The notes under the pieces were generated by a model that was given only the letters and a program-made list of their open reading frames with translations, had not been told where the DNA came from and did not search any database. 64,000 nt of DNA from Vogesella mureinivorans (GTDB lineage Bacteria; Pseudomonadota; Gammaproteobacteria; Burkholderiales; Chromobacteriaceae). The DNA lies in the NCBI RefSeq assembly GCF_007644035.1, contig NZ_VMTV02000346.1, forward strand, positions 62,001 through 126,000, given 5' to 3'. A program made the translations under genes and the position numbers. Every line of letters begins with the position of its first letter. Positions within the stretch are counted from its first letter, which is position 1. Below, piece after piece: positions 1 to 9,255 of this stretch.

Positions 1-1
1 C

Positions 2-1882
2 ATCAAGAAACTGAAGCTGTGGGAGCACCCCGACTACAACCCGCGCCTGGAAAAACCGCCAGTACACCAACCGGTGCTGGACATGCTGGGCATGGAGCGC
101 AAGCCGCAGCCACAGTGGAACGAAGACCTGCTGGCCGCCGCCGTATACCAGCAAATCGCCCTGGGTAAAGACCTGAATATCGAGCTGGTACGCCTGAGCC
201 AGCTGGTAAACGTGTCGTTTGATTCTACCGATGCCAAAATCGCCGCCGACTTTGCCAACGCCGTAGGCGAAGCCTACATAGAGAACGACCGCGAAGCGCG
301 CTTCAAGATGACCCAGCAAGCCAGCGACTGGCTGCAAAACCGCACCAAGAGCCTGCGCGAAGCCCTGGAAACCTCCGAGCGCAAACTGCAAGGCTACCGC
401 GAGCGCGCCGGTGTAATTACCGTAGACGCCAGCAACCAGTTTGGTACCGGCAAGCTGATTGAAGAAGTAACCCAGCGCCTGGTAGAAGCCCGCATGCGCC
501 GTGCCGAAGCCGAAAACGCCTACAACCAGATACGCGGCGGCAAAGTGCAAGACCTGGGCTCGCTGCCTGCCGTGATCCGCAACCCGCTGGTAGCCGAAGC
601 CAAGAAACAGCTGGCCGACGCCGAGCGCAAACACGCCGACATGTCGCAGCGCTATGGCCCGGAACACCCGCGCATGGTGCAGGCAGAAGCCGAGCTGCAA
701 TCGGCACGGGATAGCGCCAAGCGCCAGATCAACAGCATTGTGGCCAGCGTAACCAACGAGTACGAAGTAGCCCGCGCCACCGAGCGCAGCCTGGAAGGCA
801 CCCTGGGCCAGGCACGTGGCGGCGCGCAAACCGACAACCGCAAAAACTTTGAGCTAGCCGTACTGGAACGCGAAGTAGCGTCCAACCGCCAGCTGTACGA
901 CATGTTTGTGACCCGCGCCAAAGAAACCGCCGCCTCGCAAGACCTGCAAAGCAGCGTTGGCCGCATCGTAGACAGCGCCGAAGTACCCGAAAAACCGGTA
1001 GCGCCGAAAAAAGCCCAGGTCACCCTGATGGCCTTTGTACTGGCCCTGCTGCTGGGTGCTGCCACCGCCCTGCTGCGCGCCCGCCTGGACAACACGCTGA
1101 AGCTGCCGGCCGACGTGGAAAGCAAGGTAAAACAGCCACTGCTGTCTACCTTCCCCATGCTGGACAAAAAACAGCGCCAGCAAGCTGCCCTGCTGAGCCA
1201 GCAAGACCCGCACACCCCGTTTGCCGAGGCCGTGCGCACCGCCAAAACCGGCGTGCTGCTGTCTGATATCGACCAGGAACGCCGTGTACTGCTGGTAACG
1301 TCCAGCGTGGCGGGCGAAGGCAAGACCACCACGTCTTGCAACCTGGCGCTGTCGCTATCGCAAAACAAACGCACCCTGCTGATAGACGCCGACATGCGCC
1401 GCCCGTCGGTAGCCGCATCGCTGGGGCTAGACCCGCACGCCGCCGGCCTGTCCGACCTGATAGCCGGTACCAAACAGCTGGCCGACGTACTGCAACAGCT
1501 GCCAAACAGCCAGGTAGACCTGATCAGCGCCGGCACCCTGCCGCCCAACCCGCTGGACCTGCTGCTGTCGCGCCGTTTTGACGAGCTGCTGGCCACGCTG
1601 AAACAGCAGTACGAAATGATCATTATCGACAGCGCACCGTGCGAAATGGTCAGCGACGCAGTAGCCCTGGCACCCAAAGCCACCGGCCTGATCTATGTAG
1701 TACGCGCCGGTGAAACCGCCGCCCCGCTGGTAGTAAAAGGCACCCGCCGCCTGCAACGCGCCGGTGGCCACCTGCTGGGCATTGTGCTGAACGGCGTAGA
1801 CCTGAAACAGGCCGAACGCTATGGCGACTACGGCACCTACGGCCAGTACTACGGCAACTATGGCGCCCCCGCCAAAAAGTAA
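2..1882 (+). CDS. Wzc-type polysaccharide co-polymerase / BY-kinase (5' partial)
   Basis: Inner-membrane chain-length regulator fused to a bacterial tyrosine kinase, controlling polymerisation and export of a surface polysaccharide. The frame is open from base 2, so the N-terminus (Wzz domain and first membrane segment) lies off the window. Visible parts are a long coiled-coil periplasmic region, a second membrane segment near nt 1020-1085, and then the kinase. The kinase has Walker A with VAGEGKTTT near nt 1308-1335, Walker A' LLIDADMRRP near 1378-1400, and Walker B IIIDSAP near 1620-1640. The C-terminus carries the tyrosine cluster typical of autophosphorylated BY-kinases (YGDYGTYGQYYGNYG). 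The PHP-type phosphatase that follows 9 bases later is the expected counter-enzyme. Family call is secure; the exact name (Wzc, EpsB-like, EpsG-like) is not. Confidence 0.93.
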   Translation: MKKLKLWEHPDYNPRLEKPPVHQPVLDMLGMERKPQPQWNEDLLAAAVYQQIALGKDLNIELVRLSQLVNVSFDSTDAKIAADFANAVGEAYIENDREARFKMTQQASDWLQNRTKSLREALETSERKLQGYRERAGVITVDASNQFGTGKLIEEVTQRLVEARMRRAEAENAYNQIRGGKVQDLGSLPAVIRNPLVAEAKKQLADAERKHADMSQRYGPEHPRMVQAEAELQSARDSAKRQINSIVASVTNEYEVARATERSLEGTLGQARGGAQTDNRKNFELAVLEREVASNRQLYDMFVTRAKETAASQDLQSSVGRIVDSAEVPEKPVAPKKAQVTLMAFVLALLLGAATALLRARLDNTLKLPADVESKVKQPLLSTFPMLDKKQRQQAALLSQQDPHTPFAEAVRTAKTGVLLSDIDQERRVLLVTSSVAGEGKTTTSCNLALSLSQNKRTLLIDADMRRPSVAASLGLDPHAAGLSDLIAGTKQLADVLQQLPNSQVDLISAGTLPPNPLDLLLSRRFDELLATLKQQYEMIIIDSAPCEMVSDAVALAPKATGLIYVVRAGETAAPLVVKGTRRLQRAGGHLLGIVLNGVDLKQAERYGDYGTYGQYYGNYGAPAKK

Positions 1883-1891
1883 GGCCCCCGC

Positions 1892-2644
1892 GTGATAGAC
1901 GTACACTGCCACCTGCTGCCGGGCGTAGATGACGGCCCGGCAGACCTGGCCGCCGCCCTGGCGCTGGTAAAAGCCAGCGCCAGCAACGGCATACGCCAGG
2001 CCATCTGCACCCCGCACATCTACCCCGGCCGCTGGGACAATGGCTACGCCAACCTGCAGCCCGCGCTAGACCAGCTGCGCCAGGCCATGGCTGCGGCCAA
2101 CCTGGCACTGGAGATAAAGCTGGGGGCAGAGGTGCGCGTGTGCGACGAGCTACCGCAGCTGATACAAGCCGGGCGCATCCCCATGCTGGGGCATGTAAAC
2201 GGCTACGACATCCTGCTGCTGGAAATGCCGGACCACCAGATACCCGCCGGCCTGTGGCAGCTCATACCCTGGCTAATGCGCCACAAGGTACGCCCGCTGA
2301 TCGCCCACCCCGAGCGCAACAAAGCCGTGATGAGCGACCCAAGCCAGGCCAGCCGCCTGCACCGCGCCGGCTGCTGGCTGCAAGTGACCACCGGTGCCCT
2401 GCTGGGCAGCTTTGGCAGCCGCGCCCAGGCCACCGCCGAGCAGCTGCTGGAAGAAGACCTGGTGTACCTGGTAGCCACCGACACCCACAACCTGAAAGCC
2501 CGGCAGCCCAATATGGCCCAGGCCCACCAGTGGCTAAGCCGCCGCTTTGATAGCGGCTACGCCGACATGCTCACCACCGAGCACCCCGGCCTGCTCTACC
2601 ACAGCACCCCCACCAGCATACCCACCCTGGAAGACACACCATGA
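1892..2644 (+). CDS. PHP-family tyrosine-protein phosphatase (CpsB/YwqE type)
   Basis: 250-residue metal-dependent phosphatase of the PHP superfamily that dephosphorylates BY-kinases. The N-terminal metal-binding motif is DVHCHLLPGVDDG (residues 3-15), followed by TPH near residue 40, the IAHPERN histidine motif in the middle and a DTHN motif near the end, which together complete the PHP metal site. The start is a GTG; I see no strong Shine-Dalgarno sequence, in keeping with translational coupling to the kinase just upstream. Its stop overlaps the next start in an ATGA junction. Work on Gram-positive CpsB and Gram-negative relatives makes the role as partner of the preceding kinase likely. 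Confidence 0.9.
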   Translation: MIDVHCHLLPGVDDGPADLAAALALVKASASNGIRQAICTPHIYPGRWDNGYANLQPALDQLRQAMAAANLALEIKLGAEVRVCDELPQLIQAGRIPMLGHVNGYDILLLEMPDHQIPAGLWQLIPWLMRHKVRPLIAHPERNKAVMSDPSQASRLHRAGCWLQVTTGALLGSFGSRAQATAEQLLEEDLVYLVATDTHNLKARQPNMAQAHQWLSRRFDSGYADMLTTEHPGLLYHSTPTSIPTLEDTP

Positions 2645-3288
2645 AAGCCGCCGCACCCTACGCACTGGCCCTGGCCATGGCAGGCTGCGCCGCCCTGGTG
2701 CTACCCGGCGCCCTGCGCACCGCCTGGCAAGACCTGGCGCTGGCCAAACCCCGCGCCACGCTGGAACGCGCCACCGCAGACCAGCAAACCCCGCTACTGC
2801 TGGAAGAAGCCGTAGACATAGAGCGCCAGCTCACCCAAGCCAGCCTGGACAGGCAGCCCCCGCACCACCAGATACTGGACAACCTGGCCACCCTCTACAC
2901 CCTGCGCACCCTGCGTGCAGGCCGCGTAGCCAGCGTGCAAGCCTATATGGCCGAGCGGGCCGAAAGCTACTACCGCCAGTCGCTGGCGCTGCGCCCGGTA
3001 AACGGCCGCGCCTGGGCCAATATCGCCCTGCTGCGCATCCTTACCGGCGACCAGGGCGCGGTATACCAGCAGGCCCTGGCCACCGCCCTGCGCCAGGCAC
3101 CTAGCGACTACAGCGTAGGCCGCAGCCTGCTGCTGGCCACCCTGCCGTTTGAAAACAAGCTGCCACCCGCCAGCATGGCGTTTGCGCGCCAGGTATACGC
3201 ACAGCAAAGCGAGCCGGCACAAAAGCAGCTGCAACACCTGCTAAAGCAGATACCTGGCCCCACCGCCCGCCAGCTGCGGCAACCCTAG
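2641..3288 (+). CDS. Small TPR-like membrane-anchored protein of the polysaccharide locus
   Basis: 215-residue protein starting in an ATGA overlap with the phosphatase gene, so it is co-translated with it. The N-terminus has a hydrophobic stretch with MAGC at residues 14-17, which could be a weak lipobox or simply a membrane anchor. The rest is alanine/leucine-rich helix with TPR-like spacing (for example AESYYRQSLALRPVNGRAWANIALLRI). TPR proteins are common accessories of exopolysaccharide assembly, but no specific function can be assigned. It is the last gene of the plus-strand block before a terminator. Confidence 0.7.
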   Translation: MKAAAPYALALAMAGCAALVLPGALRTAWQDLALAKPRATLERATADQQTPLLLEEAVDIERQLTQASLDRQPPHHQILDNLATLYTLRTLRAGRVASVQAYMAERAESYYRQSLALRPVNGRAWANIALLRILTGDQGAVYQQALATALRQAPSDYSVGRSLLLATLPFENKLPPASMAFARQVYAQQSEPAQKQLQHLLKQIPGPTARQLRQP

Positions 3289-3310
3289 CGGCCAACAGCA
3301 GCACAAAACA

Positions 3311-3353
3311 AACCGCCCCGGCCTGCACATGGCAAACCGGGGCGGTTTTTATT
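3311..3353 (+). terminator. Rho-independent terminator between convergent polysaccharide operons
   Basis: 11-bp stem AACCGCCCCGG / CCGGGGCGGTT (3311-3321 and 3338-3348) followed by a T-rich run. The left flank is A-rich, so it may also stop minus-strand transcripts arriving from the VanZ gene. Confidence 0.85.
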
Positions 3354-3390
3354 TAGCTATAGCGCGCTAATGGCCAGCAGGCAGCCCCTG

Positions 3391-3759
3391 CTACTGCAAG
3401 CGGGCGGCCCGCCTGCGCTGGCAATACGAGCCAGCCCAGCACAGCAGCAGCCCGCACAGCAGGCCGGCCAGGTCTGCCAGCCAGTCTTCTACCGACGCCA
3501 CACGGCCCGGCAGCAGCGACTGGTGCCACTCCTGCCCTGCCCCCACCGCCATACCCAGCAGCGCCAGCGCCAGGCAGTGCCAAAAGGTTGGCCGCAGCGC
3601 CCAGCCCGCCACCGCCAGCGCCAGGCCGTAGACGCTGGCATGCACCAGCTTGTCGTACGGTGCAGGCACCATGGGCAGCAGCAGCAAATGCTGGCACCAG
3701 AACAGCAGCGCCACCAGTACCATTAACAAGCTGAAAACCGCCACTCTGGCCAAGATCAT
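3391..3759 (-). CDS. VanZ-like family membrane protein
   Basis: 122-residue protein with about four hydrophobic segments and the VanZ-family signature: DKLVH near residue 36, then GAGQEWHQ and SVEDWLADLAG in the second half. VanZ-like proteins often sit at the ends of exopolysaccharide loci; their biochemical role is not settled. It is the last gene of the minus-strand operon, 6 bases after the WecG-type gene. A copy of the GTTGGCCGC word lies inside it at 3587. Base composition is high GC, like the chromosome and unlike the AT-rich genes upstream of it. Confidence 0.75.
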   Translation of the reverse strand: MILARVAVFSLLMVLVALLFWCQHLLLLPMVPAPYDKLVHASVYGLALAVAGWALRPTFWHCLALALLGMAVGAGQEWHQSLLPGRVASVEDWLADLAGLLCGLLLCWAGSYCQRRRAARLQ

Positions 3760-3765
3760 CTACTG

Positions 3766-4518
3766 TTAGACACGCTGCTTTACTACCCTTACTTTCCAAA
3801 ACTCTTTTGCCAGCAACAGCAGGTACTTGCTATTGGTGACGGCGTAGCGCTTCCACATGCGGCCAGGCTCTTGCAAGACACGGTAGAACCACTCCAGGCC
3901 TGCATTCTGCATCCAGACTGGCGCACGCTTTACTTTGCCAGCGACAACATCAAACGTACCACCCACACCCATCACAAAATCAACGCCGAGCTGGTCTTTC
4001 CACTTATTAATAAAGTTTTCTTTCTTCGGCGATGTAATGGCTACAAATAAAAGCCTGGCACCCGAATCAGCAATCTTTTTCACAATGGCTTCTTCATCAT
4101 CCCAGAAATAGCCGTGATGGAAGCCTGCTATTTTAAGGCCAGGGTACAAACCTGCCAGAGTAGCAGCAGTTTTGCTTACTACCTCATCAGTGGCACCTAG
4201 CAAAAAAACTGGGAAGTGCGATTTAGCAGCACTCTTTAGAAGCTCATGGAATAGGTCTACACCTGCTACACGCTCAGGCACATCATGCCCGCAAAGCCTA
4301 GCACCCCAAACTACACCCATACCGTCAATATTTACAATGTGACATGAGTTAACAGAATCTGCTAACGCAACATCGTTTTGCATGTTCACAATCTTTGCAA
4401 CATTTACAACAGAATGCTGCGTAAAAATACCACGGTCTAATCTACTTCGAATAACTTCCACAGTTTCTATGGAGCTCATTAAGTGAGCTTTAGCACCGAT
4501 GAAATTTACTTCTTTCAC
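3766..4518 (-). CDS. WecG/TagA/CpsF-family glycosyltransferase
   Basis: 250-residue GT26 enzyme that moves a sugar from UDP-donor (UDP-ManNAc or UDP-ManNAcA in known members) onto an undecaprenyl-linked acceptor at the membrane. Family marks are VNIDGMGVVWGARL, PERVAGVDLFHELL, SPKKENF, and GVGGTFDVVAGKVKRAP followed by LEWFYRVLQEPGRMWKRY. The GTG start overlaps the stop of the preceding glycosyltransferase by four bases. The presence of wecB and wecC in the operon makes UDP-ManNAcA the likely donor (inference). GC content rises toward its 3' end, so the gene spans the right-to-left edge of the AT-rich block. Confidence 0.88.
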   Translation of the reverse strand: MKEVNFIGAKAHLMSSIETVEVIRSRLDRGIFTQHSVVNVAKIVNMQNDVALADSVNSCHIVNIDGMGVVWGARLCGHDVPERVAGVDLFHELLKSAAKSHFPVFLLGATDEVVSKTAATLAGLYPGLKIAGFHHGYFWDDEEAIVKKIADSGARLLFVAITSPKKENFINKWKDQLGVDFVMGVGGTFDVVAGKVKRAPVWMQNAGLEWFYRVLQEPGRMWKRYAVTNSKYLLLLAKEFWKVRVVKQRV

Positions 4519-5693
4519 AGCATAGCATCCTTATAGTTCTTGAATATACCGTCTACAATTTTATTACCATCAAATTTTTCAATAGTTTCTCTACATTTTT
4601 TTCTATCAAAATCACTATCAATAACTTTTTCTACAAGGATAGCTATTTCTTCCTTATCCCAACTACTAGAAACAAAGCCATTAACACCATCCACGATAAT
4701 CATCTTAGACTCACCAGTCGGTGTTGTAACTACAGGCAAGCCGCAACTTAAAGCTTCAATAAGCGCTATAGACATACCTTCAAAGAAACTAGTTGAAATG
4801 TACAGATCAGAAGCACTCATGAACTCAGCAACTTTTTTTTGACTAATTGCTCCTAAAAAAAACACTTTCTCTGAAACATTTAATTCTTTAACATAATCCA
4901 GCAATGCAACTCTGTCAGACCCATCACCAGCAATAATTAGAATTGCATTATCGTCTTTTATGCATTGCATCACATCAATTGCGAGAGGAACATTTTTTTG
5001 TCTCTCAAGCCGTGCAGGCATTAATATCCACTTCTTTGAGCATGGCAGTTTGTACTCCGAGGAAATAGTACTCTTAATCAGCATCCGTTCTTCAGAACCA
5101 CACAAATTAAACAAAGCCGGATCTGCCCAAGTGGGAAGAAATCTTAACTCTGGCAAATTCGAATGACTGTCAGAGAAAAATCTAACGGTAGACATATTAA
5201 CCGAGAACGAAATATTAACATGCCTTATAATCAACTTGGACAGGAAGATGTAAGCCCCACGGAAAAAACCATATTTAGAATCACTTATACTTTTATCCAA
5301 ATGCTTTTCAATATCAAAATGAAAAACAACCATCTTAACTATTTTAAAGAAAACAAAAGGAAGGCAATATTCAATTCTATTGTAAAAGTGAAAACCGGGA
5401 ATTTTTTTTATTTCTCTCGAATACTTTATCAAACCTATAACATATCTAATTGAAAGCGGCACAAATTGACGAACATTCTCATTAAGCACTCGCCCAACAG
5501 GTAAAAATTTTACACCTTTACCATCAATATTTATATCATGCAGTTTGCCTAGTTCTTTTTCTTTTGACAAACCAACTACAACCGAGCCAAAGCCGTGCGG
5601 TGTTAGCTTACAGAGACTGAGGGTATATTTCCCTATACCACCAACTTTTTGCCCTTCGGGATCAAATTGCTGGAATATAATAATATTATTCAT
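4515..5693 (-). CDS. GT4-family glycosyltransferase
   Basis: Retaining GT-B glycosyltransferase, about 392 residues, of GT4 type. It has an N-terminal GGIGKYT glycine-rich loop and, in the C-terminal half, the nucleotide-sugar site STSFFEGMSIALIEALSCGLPV with the EX7E pair. I place the start at ATG 5693 because GGGAGG lies six bases upstream; a TTG two codons earlier would touch that site. The start overlaps the previous gene's end by eight bases. The gene is markedly AT-rich with codon use unlike the flanking chromosome. Sugar specificity cannot be told from sequence. Confidence 0.85.
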   Translation of the reverse strand: MNNIIIFQQFDPEGQKVGGIGKYTLSLCKLTPHGFGSVVVGLSKEKELGKLHDINIDGKGVKFLPVGRVLNENVRQFVPLSIRYVIGLIKYSREIKKIPGFHFYNRIEYCLPFVFFKIVKMVVFHFDIEKHLDKSISDSKYGFFRGAYIFLSKLIIRHVNISFSVNMSTVRFFSDSHSNLPELRFLPTWADPALFNLCGSEERMLIKSTISSEYKLPCSKKWILMPARLERQKNVPLAIDVMQCIKDDNAILIIAGDGSDRVALLDYVKELNVSEKVFFLGAISQKKVAEFMSASDLYISTSFFEGMSIALIEALSCGLPVVTTPTGESKMIIVDGVNGFVSSSWDKEEIAILVEKVIDSDFDRKKCRETIEKFDGNKIVDGIFKNYKDAML

Positions 5694-6744
5694 ACTCAAC
5701 CTCCCTCATGAAACGATTAACTATATTTTCCCAAGTATAACAATCAAAATCAGCAGTTCTTACATTGTTTATGTAGTGCACATGGTTTTCAAATATCTTA
5801 CCAAGAGCCAAGGAAAACTCTTCTGGATTGTCTGTTATAGTCACACCATATGCGTCATCCATAACATCTAAATTTGCTGTAGTTTTAGTTGCAATAACTG
5901 GCAGACCAGCCAATAGATATTCGTACGTCTTCGTAGGAGGCTGCAAGTCAAAAAATCTTGTCATTGGCACATAAGAGACACCCAAAGCTGCCGTTCGCAA
6001 ATAATCCTGCACTTCTTCATGAGACTTTCTTCCCAATACATGCACATTATCAGAAAGGTTATATTTCTCTACCAAAGACTTTAAATAATCAACTTCCCCT
6101 GCCCAGCCATCACCTACTATCAGATAGCGTATCTTCTTTTTAACCTCAGCACTCTTATTAGCCAAAAAACTGGAGAATCCTACTATTGTATCTTCGATCT
6201 TCCTACCACTAAGCGTCCCCACATATAATATATCAAAAAAATTGCTTCCAAGATGCGGCGCCACTTTGTTCGCACCAAGCGGCAATATTAAGCAACCACT
6301 CCCAAGAGCATAATTAACCTTTACCGCATTACTGATTGCAGATCGTTTCTTAAAAAACTTAGCTTCAATTTTTGCAACTGCATCCTGAATAAACCGCCTC
6401 AATGGATTAGCATCAACTGAAACAGTTCTATAATCCACAATGGTTTTGCTACCAAAATTTTTCGAAATTAATGAGCAGAACATGAAGTATTTAACAAATA
6501 CAAGATCCGGTCTCTGCTCCTTGATTTGAATATGCACATTACAAAGAAAACTGAATAGACGCTTGAATACTCCACCATCCCTACTCAAATAAAGTACATT
6601 TACCTTACCCGAGTCTACACGTGGAAACCCATAGTCCCAACATATATATGTAACATTCCACTTACCCGATGATATTTTTGCCAGATAATAAGAATCCGTG
6701 TGAAAGCCAAACTGATTGACATTAACTATTATCAGCTTTTTCAT
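5686..6744 (-). CDS. GT4-like (GT-B fold) glycosyltransferase
   Basis: 352-residue glycosyltransferase with C-terminal GT-B motifs: DILYVGTLSGRK, YLIVGDGW, NVHVLGRKSHEEVQDYL and PTKTYEYLLAGLPVIAT. The N-terminal half is divergent, as usual where the acceptor binds. It begins inside the last codons of the Wzy-like gene (23-base overlap), so these genes are translationally coupled. AT-rich like its neighbours and probably acquired with them. It builds one linkage of the repeat unit; donor and acceptor are unknown. Confidence 0.8.
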   Translation of the reverse strand: MKKLIIVNVNQFGFHTDSYYLAKISSGKWNVTYICWDYGFPRVDSGKVNVLYLSRDGGVFKRLFSFLCNVHIQIKEQRPDLVFVKYFMFCSLISKNFGSKTIVDYRTVSVDANPLRRFIQDAVAKIEAKFFKKRSAISNAVKVNYALGSGCLILPLGANKVAPHLGSNFFDILYVGTLSGRKIEDTIVGFSSFLANKSAEVKKKIRYLIVGDGWAGEVDYLKSLVEKYNLSDNVHVLGRKSHEEVQDYLRTAALGVSYVPMTRFFDLQPPTKTYEYLLAGLPVIATKTTANLDVMDDAYGVTITDNPEEFSLALGKIFENHVHYINNVRTADFDCYTWENIVNRFMREVEYE

Positions 6745-8011
6745 TTCTCAAATCACCCAGAAATATTGTCATAGCAACGAAATAAAGAACGGTAAATTCT
6801 TTGGAAAAAAGAATATTTTGATAAACCAGGCAGAAAAATAATATCATACTCATGATGAAAACATCTAACTGAAGATAGTATCTATCGCTAGCAATTCTCC
6901 TTCCCGAAATGTACAGAATATAAAAAATTAGACAAATGATGAAAATCAAACCAATAAACCCAAAATCTATCAATACGTGAGCAGCTTGCACACGAGATCC
7001 CGTATTGAGCGCTGTACCTACAAAATCAGCAGCTATCAAGCCATAAATTCCACTTTCGCCCCCAGCGTAGGACGCGCCCATGCCATAACCGAATATACTA
7101 GAAAATGTACCATTAGCAAAAATTGCATCAATTGCTGCCTTTATTCTGGCAAGACGGCCGGGATCATTAAATTCCTCTTGGCCAGCAAAATAATTCGCAT
7201 ATATATAATAATCATCACCCCATAAGTAATCATAGAGATTTTCATACGTAAATGATTCAGTCAGCGTTCTTCCAAACTCGATTTCATACTGCAAGTTTGC
7301 ATAATACAAAAAGGGAACCGCAGCTAAAAACAGCAAGACCACTTTATCAAATTTCACCCTGCCCGAAACAATAACGACTGAAATTATCAAAATTGGTAAG
7401 AGCACAAAGGTTATTTTGGTTTCATTTAAGAGAGATAGGACTGGCAATATCATATACCAGCCAACCATTCTCTGGCCAGTAAGTAGTCGTTGTGCAAATG
7501 AACGCACAACAAAAAAAACCATCAAAATACTGACAGTACCTGTCGCGCCATAACCGAAAAGACCAGTAACTTCATCCCAATGCTTCATCTGTGTAAACTG
7601 CAAAATTGAAACCGGAATCGACACATACAGCATAACTTCTAACACATCTAGCGCAAACTGATAGTGCTTTTTATCAAGCAATAAGAACAGCAAAAATATA
7701 TTTTTATACTGCCTAAGCTGCATTAAAGCTGCTGCTATACCACTAGATGAAACGGCTGCTATAAATATGCTGAGCCCAATAAAGGATACTATGCCGAATT
7801 GCAGGCCACCCCAGCGCTTTATTGCTGGCTTTACTTCTATTATCGCCAAAAAAAATAAGGCTAGCAGAACAGCATCGTCTAAAAAATTCAAGAGAGGCGA
7901 GTTTATCCACTGTTTTACAAAAGCGGAAAAAAAACAAACTATGACGTAGAACTTAAAAACCAAGCCATATAAATCAAAATCATCATCTGAACGAAATTCA
8001 TTTGCTTGCAC
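6722..8011 (-). CDS. Wzy-like O-antigen/polysaccharide polymerase
   Basis: About 429 residues with some ten to twelve hydrophobic segments and a large soluble loop (around the FGRTLTESFTYENLYDYL to FGYGMGASYAGG stretch) before the last membrane segments, the usual layout of Wzy polymerases and O-antigen ligase-like proteins. Wzy proteins share little sequence, so the call rests on topology and on position between the flippase and glycosyltransferases. I choose a GTG start at 8011 because AAGGA (8020-8024) lies eight bases upstream; an open frame continues to an ATG at 8080 inside the flippase gene but has no such site. Strongly AT-rich. Confidence 0.75.
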   Translation of the reverse strand: MQANEFRSDDDFDLYGLVFKFYVIVCFFSAFVKQWINSPLLNFLDDAVLLALFFLAIIEVKPAIKRWGGLQFGIVSFIGLSIFIAAVSSSGIAAALMQLRQYKNIFLLFLLLDKKHYQFALDVLEVMLYVSIPVSILQFTQMKHWDEVTGLFGYGATGTVSILMVFFVVRSFAQRLLTGQRMVGWYMILPVLSLLNETKITFVLLPILIISVVIVSGRVKFDKVVLLFLAAVPFLYYANLQYEIEFGRTLTESFTYENLYDYLWGDDYYIYANYFAGQEEFNDPGRLARIKAAIDAIFANGTFSSIFGYGMGASYAGGESGIYGLIAADFVGTALNTGSRVQAAHVLIDFGFIGLIFIICLIFYILYISGRRIASDRYYLQLDVFIMSMILFFCLVYQNILFSKEFTVLYFVAMTIFLGDLRNEKADNS

Positions 8012-9242
8012 TATCAAGTTCCTTAATTGTAAAACTAAATCTTGTAACAACACCCAACACAAGATAAAGTAAAAATGCAAAAATAGCGAACGAGAGATTT
8101 TGGCTCACAGCGGCAAAAGCTAGAATTAAAAAATAAGAACAGCTAGTTGCCAGAGATATAAAAAAGGATTTTCTCGAACCTATATATGCAAATGATATAG
8201 GAGATATTAAAATTGTACTGAAATAAAAAGAAATACTAAAAATAAAGATGGAGAACTCAAATTTATATTTAGCAAAGCCAGGATAAACATATCCAGCCCA
8301 ATATGAAAAACTCAGTACGAGAAAACCAGCACCTATAGATGATATTGTAGCTGCACAGACAAAAAACTTTCTGAGAAGAGAAAAAATCTCTGCTTCTCTT
8401 TTGGTGACTTTCAGCTCATTTACTTTCGGTAGTGCACCCATATTGAATGGCTGGCATACTGTATTAGCAATAGAAAAGCACCTTTTAAATAAATTAAATA
8501 CCGCCAAATCCCCAGCCCCGAAGAATGCACCGATGATAATTTTATCAAACTGGCTAACAGGCAAATCAGCAAGCACTTGCTTTTTGTACCACCTACCTGA
8601 ATTAACGACAGAATCATGACCATTCTTTCTATTTTTTGATGAATATAGATTCCGCCAAGAAAAATCTGACACAATGAGAAATGAAACCAACTTTGGCAAT
8701 TCAGATAAAAATAAAAGAAAAATGGTAAGATCGATACTATTTTCTAAAAAAACACCAATGTATATTGAAAGACACCGAATAATTGCCGTAGCAATTAAGC
8801 CAAAAAAATTAGCGTACTCTGCATTGAGAACTCTAAAGAATGCACTTAATGTTCCAATTGACTGCAACCCAGCTGTCAATACAAGAAATGCAACCGATAA
8901 TGCAGAGAATTTTTTCTCGCCAGAAAAGTAAAAATATATAAAACCTAGTGGAAGCGCGAGCACAAATGTAACTGCTAACGAGCGCAGTTCACCAAATAAA
9001 GCTAAGCGACTATAAATCTTCCTAGTTGCTAAATTTTTACCAGATGCCAAATCTATAAAATCAACCCACTCAAATTTGGACACAAGGTAGAAGAGAACAA
9101 CAGCAATTGTTTGGACGAAAACCATATAGCCATAAGCTTCATCACCCAATCCCCGAATAAGCAATGGTATCAGAGCAACCGACACCATTGCATTTACGAG
9201 ATTTGCTATTGAAATGGAGAGACCACCCCTAACAAAACTCAA
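7998..9242 (-). CDS. Wzx-type polysaccharide flippase (MATE/MOP superfamily)
   Basis: 414-residue polytopic protein with about twelve membrane segments. The N-terminus (FVRGGLSISIANLVNAMVSVALIPLLIRGLGDEAYG) fits the polysaccharide-biosynthesis flippase family, which moves undecaprenyl-linked repeat units to the periplasm. The start is a TTG with AGGAG six bases upstream; the nearby ATG at 9248 runs straight into a stop (ATG ATT TGA), so it cannot be the gene start. It overlaps the Wzy-like gene at its 3' end. AT-rich. The gene order flippase-polymerase-transferases supports a Wzx/Wzy-dependent pathway. Confidence 0.85.
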   Translation of the reverse strand: MSFVRGGLSISIANLVNAMVSVALIPLLIRGLGDEAYGYMVFVQTIAVVLFYLVSKFEWVDFIDLASGKNLATRKIYSRLALFGELRSLAVTFVLALPLGFIYFYFSGEKKFSALSVAFLVLTAGLQSIGTLSAFFRVLNAEYANFFGLIATAIIRCLSIYIGVFLENSIDLTIFLLFLSELPKLVSFLIVSDFSWRNLYSSKNRKNGHDSVVNSGRWYKKQVLADLPVSQFDKIIIGAFFGAGDLAVFNLFKRCFSIANTVCQPFNMGALPKVNELKVTKREAEIFSLLRKFFVCAATISSIGAGFLVLSFSYWAGYVYPGFAKYKFEFSIFIFSISFYFSTILISPISFAYIGSRKSFFISLATSCSYFLILAFAAVSQNLSFAIFAFLLYLVLGVVTRFSFTIKELDSASK

Positions 9243-9255
9243 ATCATACTCCTAT

